A DNA stretch of 64,000 nucleotides from Clytia hemisphaerica (taxonomy: Eukaryota > Cnidaria > Hydrozoa > Leptothecata > Clytiidae), in NCBI GenBank assembly GCA_902728285.1, contig CACVBU010001011.1, forward strand, positions 1,147,006 through 1,211,005, given 5' to 3'. Positions 11,894 through 22,839 of this stretch are shown in pieces. Numbering within the stretch: position 1 is the stretch's first letter; each line of letters begins with the position of its first letter. Below the pieces are notes generated by a model. That model ran no database searches. It was not told where the DNA came from and was given only the letters and a program-made list of their open reading frames with translations. The position numbers and the translations under genes are program-made.

Positions 11894-14800
11894 ATGCGAG
11901 TAGAAGGTAAAAATGACCAATCGCATTTGTACACGGACACTAAATCGCATCATTTAAACGGAGGTGAAAATAGAGGGAAAATCATGTTCCCTTACAAGCA
12001 AAGACATCCAAGTGAAGAAGTTGGTGACCATAATATCAATCCGAGAGATATGACTTATCACCATACACCAAGGAGACACTGTAGGTTCAATTTTTCATTT
12101 TTGTAATTCCTAATTGGAAATTTGAACCCAAATATTTTTTTTATGATTGAAACAATAATTTCATACTATTGAAAAAATCTTGAAGTTTTATTTTGGATAA
12201 GTTTGGTAGCAATTTATAATGGTTTCCTGCTATTCTATCTATTTTTGGGAAAAAAATACCCAACCAAAAAGTGAGAACAAGACTTGTTTTCTTCTTCCAA
12301 GGTCTGATTCATTATCATTCTATCTTTCTTCTTTTCTATTTGAAGTATCTGACTCAAGACCAATAGGTGTGGATCCCGTAGCGTTCGATAAACTTGCGCG
12401 AAAAGTTGATTGGCTTTACGAGGAAGTTCGTTATATTCGCCATTCACTAGAAGCTTTGAGAGGTCAACAACATGCAACACCTTCCGGTATAGACCGTCAC
12501 CGTCCGCTCCGTGGCTACCCACCACCTTCTGCTACCGAATCATGGGAACGGTCCCATCCTTTACCGAGCTTCAAAGTTGAAATACCAAAACCACCATCTA
12601 GCTACTACTCGTCTATCAGCCGAGAGTTACCTCGTAGTTTACCCCATCATGAGCCATCTATTTCCCTATCTTCATCTAGAAGCATCTTATCTCCTAGCAG
12701 GCTGCAACCCTATCCTGCACCGATGACTACCGCTACTTCTTCGGCTTCCACCAGTAAGGGACCGGTCTACTCCCCTCAGCATCTACCGCTACAGAAGCAA
12801 TACAAACAGGAACGAGAACCAGTAGTTCAGTACGACCTTGACTCCCCTTCCTCTTGCCCAACCTCAAGAGGTAGCCAGAAGCCTCCCATATCACCCGTCA
12901 TTCCTCAGGATTTGACCATTCTTGAAGTCATTGAACTGTGGGAGAAAGGTTTGAACGATATCCCTCCTATCTTGGATTGGGACGTTGAAGAAAAAATTCA
13001 ATACCGATCCAAACTAGAGGATATTTTCAAAGTGTATTACACATATCGTCATTTGTGTAGCTCAGATCTTCAACAGTTTGCATCAACATATACAGACAGT
13101 ATCTCAAAAGAATTGAAAAGTGTTTCTTATCTTGTTTCAATTTGTCCTCCAGAAGCGAAAGAAGATTTCGAGGTCTTTTTACAGACCTCTAAAAGTAGCT
13201 CTGGATCGGAATCACAGGAAAAGGTATTCACGTTACCACGTAAAATTGCCGGCCGTAAAGTTTCTGCGCGAGACGTGATCCAGTTATGGGAATACGGGAT
13301 GGGGGAAGTCCCTCCCATTAAATCCTGGACCAAAACCCAAAAATTTAAGCAACAATCAAAGATTTCACGATGGAAGAAAATTGTTGATATTTTCAAATAT
13401 CAATGTAATAGCGATATGAGACGTTTTGAAGAAATTTACGCGGACGGTCACGGTTGTTTGCTTCCCGTCGCCGCAATTACGAACCGTTTTGAAACGCTTT
13501 ACGGAGATGAGTTGAACATTACGAGTAAATTGATGACGGTCCCTACACCGACTGAAACGTCAATCATCTCCAATATGTCGGCTGCCGTAACAATTTCGGG
13601 TTATCAGCATCCCGGTATATCACGTAAACGGAACTTGACGGACGATTCTGCGTCAGATGATGGTAATACGGAAGAACAATATCCCTCACAACATCGACCG
13701 TATTATGAAAGTGGCTCCAAGACGCCACCTCCGCCGCTTTTGGTGCCAGTAGGAAGTCCTCCATTGAAACAAGTCAAAATAGAAGGTAAGCAATTTCTTT
13801 TTCTTCGTTTAAGAATAATCATCAATTTTGGCCCTTGACTGTTCTCTTTAAGTGTCATACCAGGTTAATTATAGTAATGATATGAAATTCGCTTGAGGGT
13901 GGTTTCCTCGTAGCAAGCGAACGGACTTAAGTTTCAGAAAACTTAAAGAAGAAGCTGTGAAGAATTCGCCTAATTGCAAAGAAGAAAAATTGAGAACGCA
14001 AGCTCCGAAACTTTTAGTTATTTCTCAAAACTACCGTTATAAGGATTACAAAATAACTATGGTTTTAAAGCAACCATTGATGGTCTCGAAAAAAGGGTGG
14101 TTGATTTGCAATAAGAATAGGAACCCCCAGGGGAAAGTTTTTTTGTGAGTTAATGTTGGCGCCATTAACTTTCCCAGCTGGAACACAACGTTGTTTCAAC
14201 GTTCATCTAACGTTATATGGACGTTGTGAACGTTAGATGAACGTTGAAACAACGTTGTGTGCCAGCTGGGTTGTTTAACGAAATTTTATGACGGAGATTT
14301 TTTTATACAAAAGAAATCATAAGGACCACACTCCTTTTACTTCCTGCCCTCAAAATATCGCGCTACACTCTAATTAGAAGATATCTAAATGAAGAAGTTT
14401 CATAAAATCTTAATCTTAGATAAGAAGGGCTTATCATTGAGATCTGGAGATTAAAAAGCAACGAACAGTGTAAGAAGGTCCCATGCGCAATTTTCTATTT
14501 CGCAATCTTTTTCTTTGCCCACGTTGTATCGCCTTTGTGGTCTAGATGAAATATAGCCTGGATATCCGGGCTGTAAACTTTTTTCATATTTTTTTCGATG
14601 TTTCTGGTTTACTACCTAGTTTCCCGGCAATTTGCATTTCATTACCGAGTTTATGTATGTGTGTTTTTCAGCGACGGAGACGATAAGGTTCTAATTTGAC
14701 TAGATCATGACCAACTGAGGACGACGGTAAATCAGCACTTTAACCGTCCTCGATTTTGCGGGTCAGAACTACGGGCTATTCCAAATCGCTTCAGTCAGTT

Positions 14801-17800
14801 TACCATCCTCAAAAGCGCAATTACATAAACTCGCTACTATCAGAAGGCAGCGCATATGTACTCTGTCCATACACAAATTTCCTATTAGCAGATTCATATA
14901 AGAAACTGACGAAAGACATGCAAAGACTACCTCATGCTCTGGACATTTTGAAAAAAAGATATGATTATGTGTTTCGATCTTTTTCGTGACTTTTGACATA
15001 AATTTGCTAATAGGGAATACGTGTATTGAAATATTGCGCTAAGCTAAGAATTGCATCGACCCTGGGTTTACAAGCATCTAAGGTAGGTACACCAAGCTGT
15101 AAGCAGAAACATCAAAATAGAAAAATAGTTTACAACTTGGATCTCCAGGCTAGATGGAATACCCAGTCACTGCCCTTACAGTTTAATACTGAGGTTAACT
15201 ATACCAGGATAAACACGACGACGGACGAAAAATGTAATAGGCTAGTGAAAATACGAAACTTGATTGGTTGAAACTCTCTAGCCTGTTAAATTTTCGTTCG
15301 TCGTCGTGATTTTACCGATTTACTTAACTTCACTAATATTGGGTAGTCATTTTGAAAGTTTCAATTTCCATAGACGACGTTCACACTAAAGAAGACAGAG
15401 GTGTTGTCCAATCTAATGGTCATAACAATGCAACAACGCCCTCACACGCGCAATCAACAAACTCTTCCACGTTGAATCGTACCTTGATGGGACCGCCCTC
15501 GTTAGGGGCGGAAAAACAAGTAACGCCACACAATAACTCGACAATCGCTGGCATCTTTGGGAATTCACAATCCCCTGAAAGCAGTATAGGTATGCCACAC
15601 CCCTTTCAATACACCTTTCCCAAGTTTATCGATTTTTTCGACCTCTCCAATTTGAAACGAGAACTTGATACTTTTGAAGCGTTTGGTGATACAAAGTCAT
15701 TCTGAAAATTTGAGATCAAAAGCTTTTTCTGTTCCTTTTTATGGCTGTTTTTATGGTCAAACCTCTCTTGAAAGAAAGATATTTTATCCTACCGGGCCTC
15801 GTTTCTTTACTTTAAAATTGAAATATCTCAAGAACCGGAAGAGCTTTAAACACAATTCTTTTTTTGTTGATTTTGTATTTCGTAGTAGAATCTTTCTTAA
15901 TTAAATGCAAGTAGAGCAGGGTTTTGGAATAGCGTTTTTCAAAAAAGTCGAAATATAAGCTCGGGAAAGGTGTATTTTGTTCCTCTTATATCAAAAGGTT
16001 TGAGATTTTAAAGTGCGTACGTTTAATGAAAATCCGGTTTAAGAGTCATCCCAGCATACTAGACGACTAGATTTAAAAAAAATGTAGTGTATGTTGAGGA
16101 AAACATAAGAGATGTTATTATACAAACTTTTATGATGTTATCGTATAACACCCATATCACCTGTATTACTGTAACAACTTCAGAATATAAGGTCAGGTTT
16201 TGTTGCCATTATTATCGCAATTCGTTATTGCAGAAGATGCTCTCTCTCACATTCACTAGCAGTTTAAAACTATGAAAAAGCAGTTTAGATTTCCATTAGC
16301 CTATTTCATAGGATTCGCTTATCTGTTATATGCTATTTTCTACTCAATTGAGGGGGGAAATGCATAAATTTGTGCAGATTACCTTAAGGGAACTATTTTT
16401 TTGCGGGAACTAATTTTTGCGGTTCGCAGTTCAAGATTTAATATAAAAATTTGCGGGAACTTAATTTTGTGGATTTCTCACTTGAATGAAAATTAGAGCC
16501 GTACTGTGAATTATTCGACCTTTGTTTTTTTTGCATTTGAAAAATTTTGCGGGAACTTAATTTTGCGGTTTGGGCCTAAATCCGCAAAAACTGCAAAATT
16601 TAGTTCCCGCAAAAATTAGTTCCCTTAAGGTATTTCCCTTCGAGAATAACGCTGACAAGATATCCCAGCTGGCACACAACGTTGTTTCAACGTTCATCTA
16701 ACGTTATATGGACGTTGTGAACGTTAGATGAACGTTGAAACAACGTTGTGTGCCAGCTGGGTATGTTTGTATTAATACCAAGTACTAAACACGAATCCTT
16801 GAAATAGGCTGATTGAAAAACACAAACACACAAACTTGGTAATAATTTCGACCAAGAAGTAGTTGAAAAACTAATGCGTTAAGGCCGGTCTCCACTTGCG
16901 CGCGCTTTGATCGTAATCTTTTTTCCAAGCAAAAAGGATTGAAGCCCAAAAGTGCGATCGTAGCGCGCGCAAGTGGAAACCGGCCTTTACTTCTTAATAG
17001 TTGATAGATGATTCCATCAAAGAGTGCTCGATGATCGGGACCAGAGCTTCATACCGTGTACAAGAAAGAAACAAAGTTGAATTACGATAGTACTTTAAGT
17101 TTCATCTTTATTGAATCGTCAGCTTTTCTTCTAATTCATTTTTTCCGTATTCCTTTTCAGCTGAAAGTGATGACGTCACAGAAGACTCTAACTCCGCAAC
17201 AGTACCTCAACTTCGCCGAATGTCTTCCATCATATACATCTTACCTGACACTATGACCATACGTGAAGCAATCACTTTCTGGGAGAAAGGCTCTAACGAA
17301 TTCCCGCCCGTCCGCACTTGGACCAGACCTCAAAATTCTATTCAAACAGATTTAGTGATAAAGCTTGAACGGTTATACTCTATCTACACGGAACGTTTCC
17401 ATAGTGACATAGACGCGTTATTAGTGAGTGCCTTGGATGAGGATAAACGAGAACTACCTATTGATAAGCTCATTTCGAAACATCAAGACGTGAAATTCAG
17501 TCAAACGCCTACAAATACCTCATCCATGACTTTCGATTTTTCACATCACAAAACAATATCGCAAAGTAGCGAATCCTTGTATTTATTACCGCGTAAAATA
17601 AACGGTCGTAAAGTAAGCGCGAAAGATGTTTTACAATTATGGTATCACGGATTAAATAAAATCCCACCTGTTAAATTATGGTCACCCCAACAAAAAGCTG
17701 TTCAACAGAGTAAAATTTCACGGTGGAAAAAAATTGTGGAACTTTTTGAGCAGGAGTTTAACGGTGACTGGGAGATGTTTTACAAACATTTTTCGAACAG

Positions 17801-17897
17801 TCTTGGTCAACTGTTACCAATCACAGCCATTATTGCAAAACATGAAGAAGAGACGCGATCGATGACTGAAAGTGCTATTTTACAACAGTTGAAATAA
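11894..17897 (+). CDS. Four-exon gene, A-B-A-B repeat protein (possible GCR1_C-like DNA-binding repeats)
   Basis: Exons 11894-12080, 12346-13785, 15374-15589 and 17161-17897 join in frame (all introns phase 1) into 859 residues ending in TAA. Donors are CACT|GTAGGT, AGAAG|GTAAGC and TATAG|GTATGC; acceptors follow pyrimidine tracts. Residues ~76-103 look like an amphipathic helix (FDKLARKVDWLYEEVRYIRH), and ~110-245 is Pro/Ser-rich and probably disordered. Two repeat types then alternate. A (~250-320 and ~640-705) has LWEKG/FWEKG...PP...W. B (~359-460 and ~757-859) has LPRKI.GRKVSA.DV.QLW...PP.K.W and QQSKISRWKKIV. The spacing W-x2-G-x4/5-PP-x3-W resembles the fungal GCR1_C DNA-binding domain, also known from Crypton-type elements. 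That is resemblance only, so a role in transcription is inferred. The first ATG may have an untranslated exon upstream. The 3.4 kb intron downstream of exon 3 side and the 1.6 kb one before it carry palindromic MITEs. Confidence 0.75.
14173..14270. repeat. Palindromic CCCAGCTGG element
   Basis: A 98-bp almost perfect palindrome built from nested AACGTT units (ACAACGTTG, TCAACGTTC, TAACGTTAT), in the intron between exons 2 and 3 of the A-B-A-B gene. Confidence 0.85.
15212..15313. repeat. Short hairpin repeat
   Basis: AACACGACGACGGACGAAAA on the left is matched by its complement TTTTCGTTCGTCGTCGTGAT on the right, with ATAGGCTAG / CTAGCC inside. This is about 100 bp of imperfect palindrome, probably a non-autonomous DNA element, in the intron just upstream of the cassette exon. 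Confidence 0.6.
15374..15589 (+). CDS. Exon 3 of the A-B-A-B gene, phase-neutral cassette exon
   Basis: This 216-nt open stretch (72 codons) has an acceptor (AATTTCCATAG) and a donor (TATAG|GTATGC), and both boundaries are phase 1. It can therefore be included or skipped without changing the frame of the exons at 12346-13785 and 17161-17897. It encodes a Ser/Thr/Asn-rich, low-complexity linker between the two A-B halves, starting with an acidic DDVHTKED stretch and ending with GNSQSPESS. It is called because both splice sites and the phase fit; inclusion in mRNA is not shown by the sequence. A 100-bp hairpin repeat lies 60 bp upstream. Confidence 0.6.
16380..16632. mobile_element. TACCTTAAGGGAACTA palindromic element with empty site
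   Basis: TACCTTAAGGGAACTATTTT on the left and TTAGTTCCCTTAAGGTA on the right, with TTTGCGGGAACTTAATTTTG repeats inside. The flanking sequence (AATGCATAAATTTGTGCAGA ... TTTCCCTTCGAG) has a second, uninterrupted copy at about 21495-21580. Confidence 0.8.
16664..16761. repeat. Palindromic CCCAGCTGG element
   Basis: A 98-bp copy differing at only one or two positions from the one at 14173, in the last intron of the A-B-A-B gene, flanked by TAT on both sides. Confidence 0.85.
16882..16986. mobile_element. PIF/Harbinger-like MITE (AGGCCGGTC, TTA target)
   Basis: TTA|AGGCCGGTCTCCACTTGCG ... AAGTGGAAACCGGCCT|TTA. A 3-bp TTA target duplication with GC-rich GGCC-type ends is the PIF/Harbinger pattern. 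At 105 bp it has no coding capacity. Confidence 0.75.
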
Positions 17898-17979
17898 AAC
17901 TGAAAATATTTCTTTGTCGGATGATGTTCAGATTTTAATACTCTAGGATCTTTTCTTCTGAGAGGGTTATTCTAAAAAG

Positions 17980-18510
17980 GTTTCTTACACCCAAAAATGG
18001 ACTTTTCCAGAAATAGTCTGTGCATTCCCCTGTTGAGGATATCGGATATCCAGGGGGTTAACGATTTTTGTTCAAAAGTGGATATTCAGGGGGTTAAATA
18101 TCTACAAGGGAGCGGGTAAGCATCTTTATAAGAGAGGATATCCAGGGGGTTGAGCATATTTTTAAGGGTGGTATCTTTACTAATAAAGTTAGGGGGTTCG
18201 ATACTTCAAAAAACCAATGTCCTCAACAGTGGGGGTTACTTTTCTTTCTGGAAAAACCCAATGTCGTTTGCAAATATAGATTTCAATCTTTTCGCCTAAA
18301 CGAAACTTGAAAAGATCTAGATTTTATTGCTAAAACAAAACCAGCAAATTTTGAAACAGTACTGTGGCGGGTTAAGCGAACATGTGGCAAACTTAGGAGA
18401 GAATTTTCTAAGGTTAGTATTTTCTTGCCCCACTTATTGTAAGGAAACGTGGATATTCATCTTCATTTTGACTGAAAACTGCTAACTTTTGGGTGTAAGA
18501 AAGAAAAAAG
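17980..18510. mobile_element. TTTCTTACACCCAAAA TIR element
   Basis: GTTTCTTACACCCAAAAATG on the left and CTTTTGGGTGTAAGAAAG on the right, with a second inverted pair TCCCCTGTTGAGGA / TCCTCAACAGTGGGG inside. GGATATCCAGGGGGTT words repeat in the middle. It starts 80 bp after the A-B-A-B gene's stop codon. Confidence 0.7.
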
Positions 18511-19800
18511 GCGCCAAAATTAGCAATCAGAGTTCCCTTTTGACCCGTCTTTCGGCACCTACTTAAAAGTCAGCCACTGGGGGGCAGTTACTTATTTTGA
18601 AAGTATTATAATTAAAAGGAGAGGCTCTTTCTTCTACGAACTTTTTGATGGCTTTTTAGGGCGTTAGTATTGTATTTTCTTATTCAAATTATTTATTATT
18701 TCTAGTATTGTTATTTCATATGAAAAATACCAAATTTGATGAAAAATGAACAATATCCTTTAAATTCAGTTTTCCGGATAAAATCAAATCAGATGTCAGG
18801 AATGACTGACCAATGCTAAAAGTAATAAGATTATAATAGGGCATCAACCTTTAGGAGCTGTAGCATCTTGTGTAGGACGCAACCGTATGTTATTGGTATT
18901 CGAAAGTAGACGGGGGTCGCTCGGTTGGCTGCAAGGTCTGTTACTGTGCATTTACACTCTTGGAGACGGCTTTGAAACCTCCTCTTTGAGATGCGGCCCG
19001 CGAATTAGGTCTGGCAAAAATTTTCATGACCAAAAATTGACATTTTAGACAAATCTTTTGACTCCAACTCTAACATTAAGAAGGTTTTAGCCTGAAAACG
19101 AGAACATTCGATCCTCCGCGTTCCCGGGGGACGTGTGGTGCACTCATATAGTCCGACTCACGACATGTGCTGCCCTTAAGGGTAGGTTTTTCGAGACGCT
19201 CGAAATGCACTTTTGATAGATTGCTCTACAAGGGTCTTTATTTAGCTAGATACACTCCAAGGGTGTGTTTGGGGACTGCTAAATCACAAGTCGTACAGTA
19301 AAAATCTGATGTATCTTTATAGTTTTGATTCACACCAATTTTGATTTGTTTTTCACATTGTGTCAACATCTCAGGCTCACAAACTAAGATATGTAATCAA
19401 ACAGCACTGTAAGAGTGAGAAACGTTCGGTAAAATGCACTGGTAGGGTTCATTTTCACTGCTCATGGGGTGGACTGTAAGGGTCCTATTTTGAAAGCCAG
19501 TTTTTTGGCGACACATGCCATCGTTTACAAATCGAGGGCCCATGGGTTCTCATCAAAAATGCATACTGGTCCTATGACAATCGCGTGGATTTAGGAATAA
19601 AGCTTCATAAATATTTTATTTATTATATGTTTGTTAATTGAAAACAGAATCAAACTTTATTGTCAATGGTAAATATGAACAATTCTGATTCAAATTCAAA
19701 ATATCGTTTCTAAGTGACTGTATTAAAAAAGTAAACGATTTTTTTCAGTATAAAAAAAAAAAAAAAAAAATCATATATCTTGACATTTCAAAAATATTTT
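18511..19800. other. Intergenic region upstream of the PAN-fibrinogen gene
   Basis: No open frame of note. A pure A-tract at about 19750-19770 precedes TCTTGACATTTC and a TTTTTTCAG acceptor at 19805 that may end a 5' untranslated intron of the PAN-fibrinogen gene. Confidence 0.5.
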
Positions 19801-19822
19801 TTCAGTCAGTAATTCCGCTTTG

Positions 19823-22536
19823 ATGATGGAGTCATTAAAATATTTCTTGTACTATGCACTTATTCTAATCTTCTACAACGAGAGTGTTTGCAGTCAACAA
19901 CGACACATGTTTTCACCGAATATTCGTTACCAAGGCTCTCACGGCAACGCGTCATTCAACTATAGTTATATCAATCTCAAATATCTGAAAGGATATAAAT
20001 TGGATATTGCACCTTTGGCAACATACAACGTCCATAACAAATCACAATGCGCCAAAGAATGCCTAAAAACTAAAGGTGATTGCAAGAGTACAAATCTCCG
20101 AGAAATGAGCGCTGGATTTGAATGTGAAATCCTTGGGGAAGACATTTACACATCTGACTTTCGATTGGTAGAAGACAGCTCCATAACACATTTTATTATA
20201 GCCGTAAGTTCTTTAACCTCTAACCACCCCCGCCCCCTTATTAAACACGATTAATTGTCCCCAATGGGAGAAACATCCCGGAATTTCGTCTCCTTTGCCT
20301 ACTTTGCAGGCCCGTTAGAACAACCGTTAAAGTGGGGAGACTGAAGGCTCAAAATGAGATAAATTTTCTAGTAATTCTGAAATCTCATTTGATCAAAATC
20401 TCCCCAGTCTCCACACTTCCGCTGGGCCTGTTTTGATATCTTTGAAACGTGTCGTTTCCTTCTGTTTCTTTAGAATAAGTGCTTACAGAATCCATGCAGA
20501 CGAGGATCCAAATGTGTTCCCATTTATCAGAACAATAGTTATTATTGTGCAAGTGAGTACACGCTTTTTTTTTATAAGAATGGTGTAAGGGGGGGAGTTG
20601 AGCTTTTACGGTGTGACGGTATAACTTTTTTAGGAAAATCATTATTAGATTTAACATTTAGTACATACGTCTTAAGCCTAAAATGGCATTTTTGGGAAAG
20701 GAGTGAGCCTTACTTGGGGGTAATTGACAATTTATAGTTGAAAATGCTCTAAAAATGGCATTCTTAGCTTGAGTAGAAAGTTCCAAGATGATATTCTTAG
20801 CATTATTCTTGAATTTTTGGCCATTTTCATCATGGACATTTTTATAAAGTGTATTCTTATTAAAATAAAGCGTGTTACACGATTTTTTATAAGAACATCC
20901 AGGATTTTTGAAGCGGTCGGATTATTTTACTTTTTGAGTTTTAAGCCCAAAATGTTCTTAGAATGTTCTTATTTTCACGTAGATTGGAGAGCTTTTGCAT
21001 GAATTTTTTTACGCATTTATGACGTTCTAAGATTGAAGAATTTGTGTTACAAAAATTGAGTACGAGGCAAGTAATGTTCGTAACGTAATTTATGAAAAGG
21101 TCTATTTCTCTTTTTTTAGATTCGAGCTGTAGAATAATGAAGAAAATTGAGCCTCGTTTATCTACTGGTTATTATGATGTGTTAATTGCTGGAAAATGGA
21201 GAAAAGTCTTTTGTGATATGGACGAAGACGGGGGTATGACATTTCTTATTCAAATCAAGCCTGGCGGAAATAGAGAAGCTGGGGTGGGGTTAAAGCCTCC
21301 CCACTTTTTAGCATAATAGACTTTTTTCTCTAATTCCTGGCGAATTTATCTCATTTTGAGCCTTTAGCCCCATCTACTTTTACGGTTGTTCCACAATAAT
21401 CTACTTCAATCATGTCCCTTAAAACGACCCTTTGTCACATCACAGATCCAAAGGAAGTTTATTTTGAGATACCGGCGTAAAAGGGGCTATTTCATCTGAT
21501 TTCATACGATTTGCGTATCTGTTATGCTATATCTAAAGGGAAAAAATGCACAAATCTGCGCATATTTCCTTTCAAGAAAGACATTGAAAAAATGCCATCA
21601 TTCACCAAAATTCAAGAGCTCTTGTCGTTGTCTTTGTAAATCTTATATCTCAATTCACAAAAGAGTGCTCAACCATAAATAGTTGATTACTTCAGTGATG
21701 TAGAAAAATTTCATGTACTAAAAACACCCCCTTCTCACAGACCCGGTAGGATTTTTTCAGCCAGTAGGGATAAAAATAACAGATTGAAACTCGATGGAGA
21801 TTGATATTAGCGGAAATATCTAACTAAACGACGTTTGATAGCTTGAACGGTCAACTTGATTTTCTTTATGATGAAACATATAGATGAACCCATAGTCTGC
21901 GGCCGGGTCAGAAAATTTTTCTTTCTAACCCGGTCGGTTTCCGGAAACACTACATTTGTTTACTTTCGCCTCATAACAAAGTAAACTCATTTAATCATCT
22001 TAGGTGGTTGGATGTTGGTCGGAAATTACTCAGTCCCATCAACACAAGTTGGACCGGAAATCAATTACGGTGATCTAGATTCATTCGCAGAGCTTTCCAC
22101 TGGAAACTTTCTTCTTGATTCGAACATCTATCTTCCCGTCATCGATTCTTCATCACCAATCAATGAATTCAGATTCAACTGTTACAAACCGTCAACGAAT
22201 AGAGTTGTGGATATCACTACAGATCCTAGCACTCATTGGGGAGCTTACATCAATCGTTATATCTTAGGACGGGAAATGAGAACGTCTTGTCAACCACCAT
22301 GCGGAATTCGAGCTTTAACCAACGATAAAAGTGAAATTTCAACCAAAGTGAACCGTATTGGTCACAGTACTATTGTGCAGCTCTTCTACGGACCAGCTGT
22401 TTTCGAACATGCGACGAGGCACATCTATCTCCAAGACAGTTTGAACTACCATGATTGTGATGACACAACTATTCCTGGTAATATAGATCAAAACCCTTGG
22501 CATGAGGGGTATTGGAAGTTTTTCGTGAGGTGTTAG
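19823..22536 (+). CDS. Secreted PAN/apple - partial EGF - fibrinogen-like protein, four exons
   Basis: Exons 19823-20203, 20474-20552, 21120-21233 and 22004-22536 join in frame (phases 0, 1, 1) into 368 residues. ATG 19823 is chosen (a second ATG follows directly); the N-terminus KYFLYYALILIFYNESVCS is a signal peptide. Exon 1 carries a PAN/apple domain (SQCAKECLKTKGDCKS...FECEIL). Exon 2 encodes NKCLQNPCRRGSKC...YYC, the first half of an EGF domain; the usual second half (CxC...GF...C) is missing. Exon 3 begins the fibrinogen C-terminal fold (SCRIMK...STGYY...VFCDMDEDGG) and exon 4 continues with GGWMLV and ends WKFFVRC. The GGGW junction forms only when exons 3 and 4 are spliced, which supports the model. 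Such proteins act outside cells, binding glycans or other ligands, and are common in cnidarian secretomes; the specific role is unknown. MITEs abut exon 2's donor and follow exon 3. Confidence 0.85.
20305..20440. mobile_element. AGGCCC/GTGGGGAG MITE
   Basis: CAGGCCCGTTAGAACAACCG and AAAGTGGGGAGACTGAAGGC at the left, CTGGGCCTG at the right. It is in intron 1 of the PAN-fibrinogen gene, about 35 bp upstream of the EGF exon. Confidence 0.7.
20474..20552 (+). CDS. EGF-like exon of the PAN/fibrinogen gene
   Basis: This 79-nt exon lies between the acceptor TCTGTTTCTTTAG and the donor GCAA|GTGAGT. It encodes 26 residues with four cysteines in the spacing of the first part of an EGF domain. It is needed to restore phase: joining exon 1 (phase 0) directly to the exon at 21120 gives an immediate stop. 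The left end of a TACACGC-type MITE begins only about 6 bp inside the intron, overlapping the 5' splice site. Confidence 0.75.
20558..20877. mobile_element. TACACGC MITE inside the EGF-fibrinogen intron
   Basis: Left TACACGCTTTTTTTTTATAA; right GTATTCTTATTAAAATAAAG then CGTGT. The left end begins inside the GTGAGT donor of the EGF exon, so the TA of GTGAGTA is shared between splice site and element. A second TACACG-type copy (about 20876-21010) starts where this one ends. Confidence 0.75.
20876..21010. mobile_element. TACACG/TATAAGAAC MITE, left part
   Basis: ACACGATTTTTTATAAGAAC, then TTTTAAGCCCAAAATGTTCT; the right end is missing. It abuts the copy before it. Confidence 0.5.
21258..21402. 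mobile_element. AGGCCC/GTGGGGAG MITE, degraded
   Basis: CTGGCGGAAATAGAGAAGCT ... CTTTTACGGTTGTTCC, about 25 bp after the first fibrinogen exon. Part of the apparent open frame past that exon is this repeat. Confidence 0.6.
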
Positions 22537-22839
22537 CCACGTTCACAACTAAACGTTCTTTCGCAATGACGTCTATTGGATCATTACATTTCATATCTAT
22601 ACATGGGATAGATGAACCTTTCCATACGAGAATAATTGGTCCAGCGCGCAGCAGAATGGACCTTTAAAAAGCAACTGTGCGCGCAATAAATTAACAAGTC
22701 CAGGATAAACCAACCACCGATCTAGAATTTTTGCCCCGCCTACCCGCGCGATGTTTGACCTATGTTTTGGATTGAAATGGTTGTAGAAGCAAATTTCCCG
22801 GTTAGATTAAAGGGTTGTTTCAGGTAGGGTCAGGTAGGG

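Noticed and set aside
11469..11953. Two minus-strand frames of 91 and 140 codons
   Set aside because: They overlap the right arm of the inverted-repeat element and the antisense of the first exon of the A-B-A-B gene, with no domain.
14756..14999. 77-codon frame and its antisense in the A-B-A-B intron
   Set aside because: Start and flanks do not form splice sites in phase with the gene, and no domain is seen.
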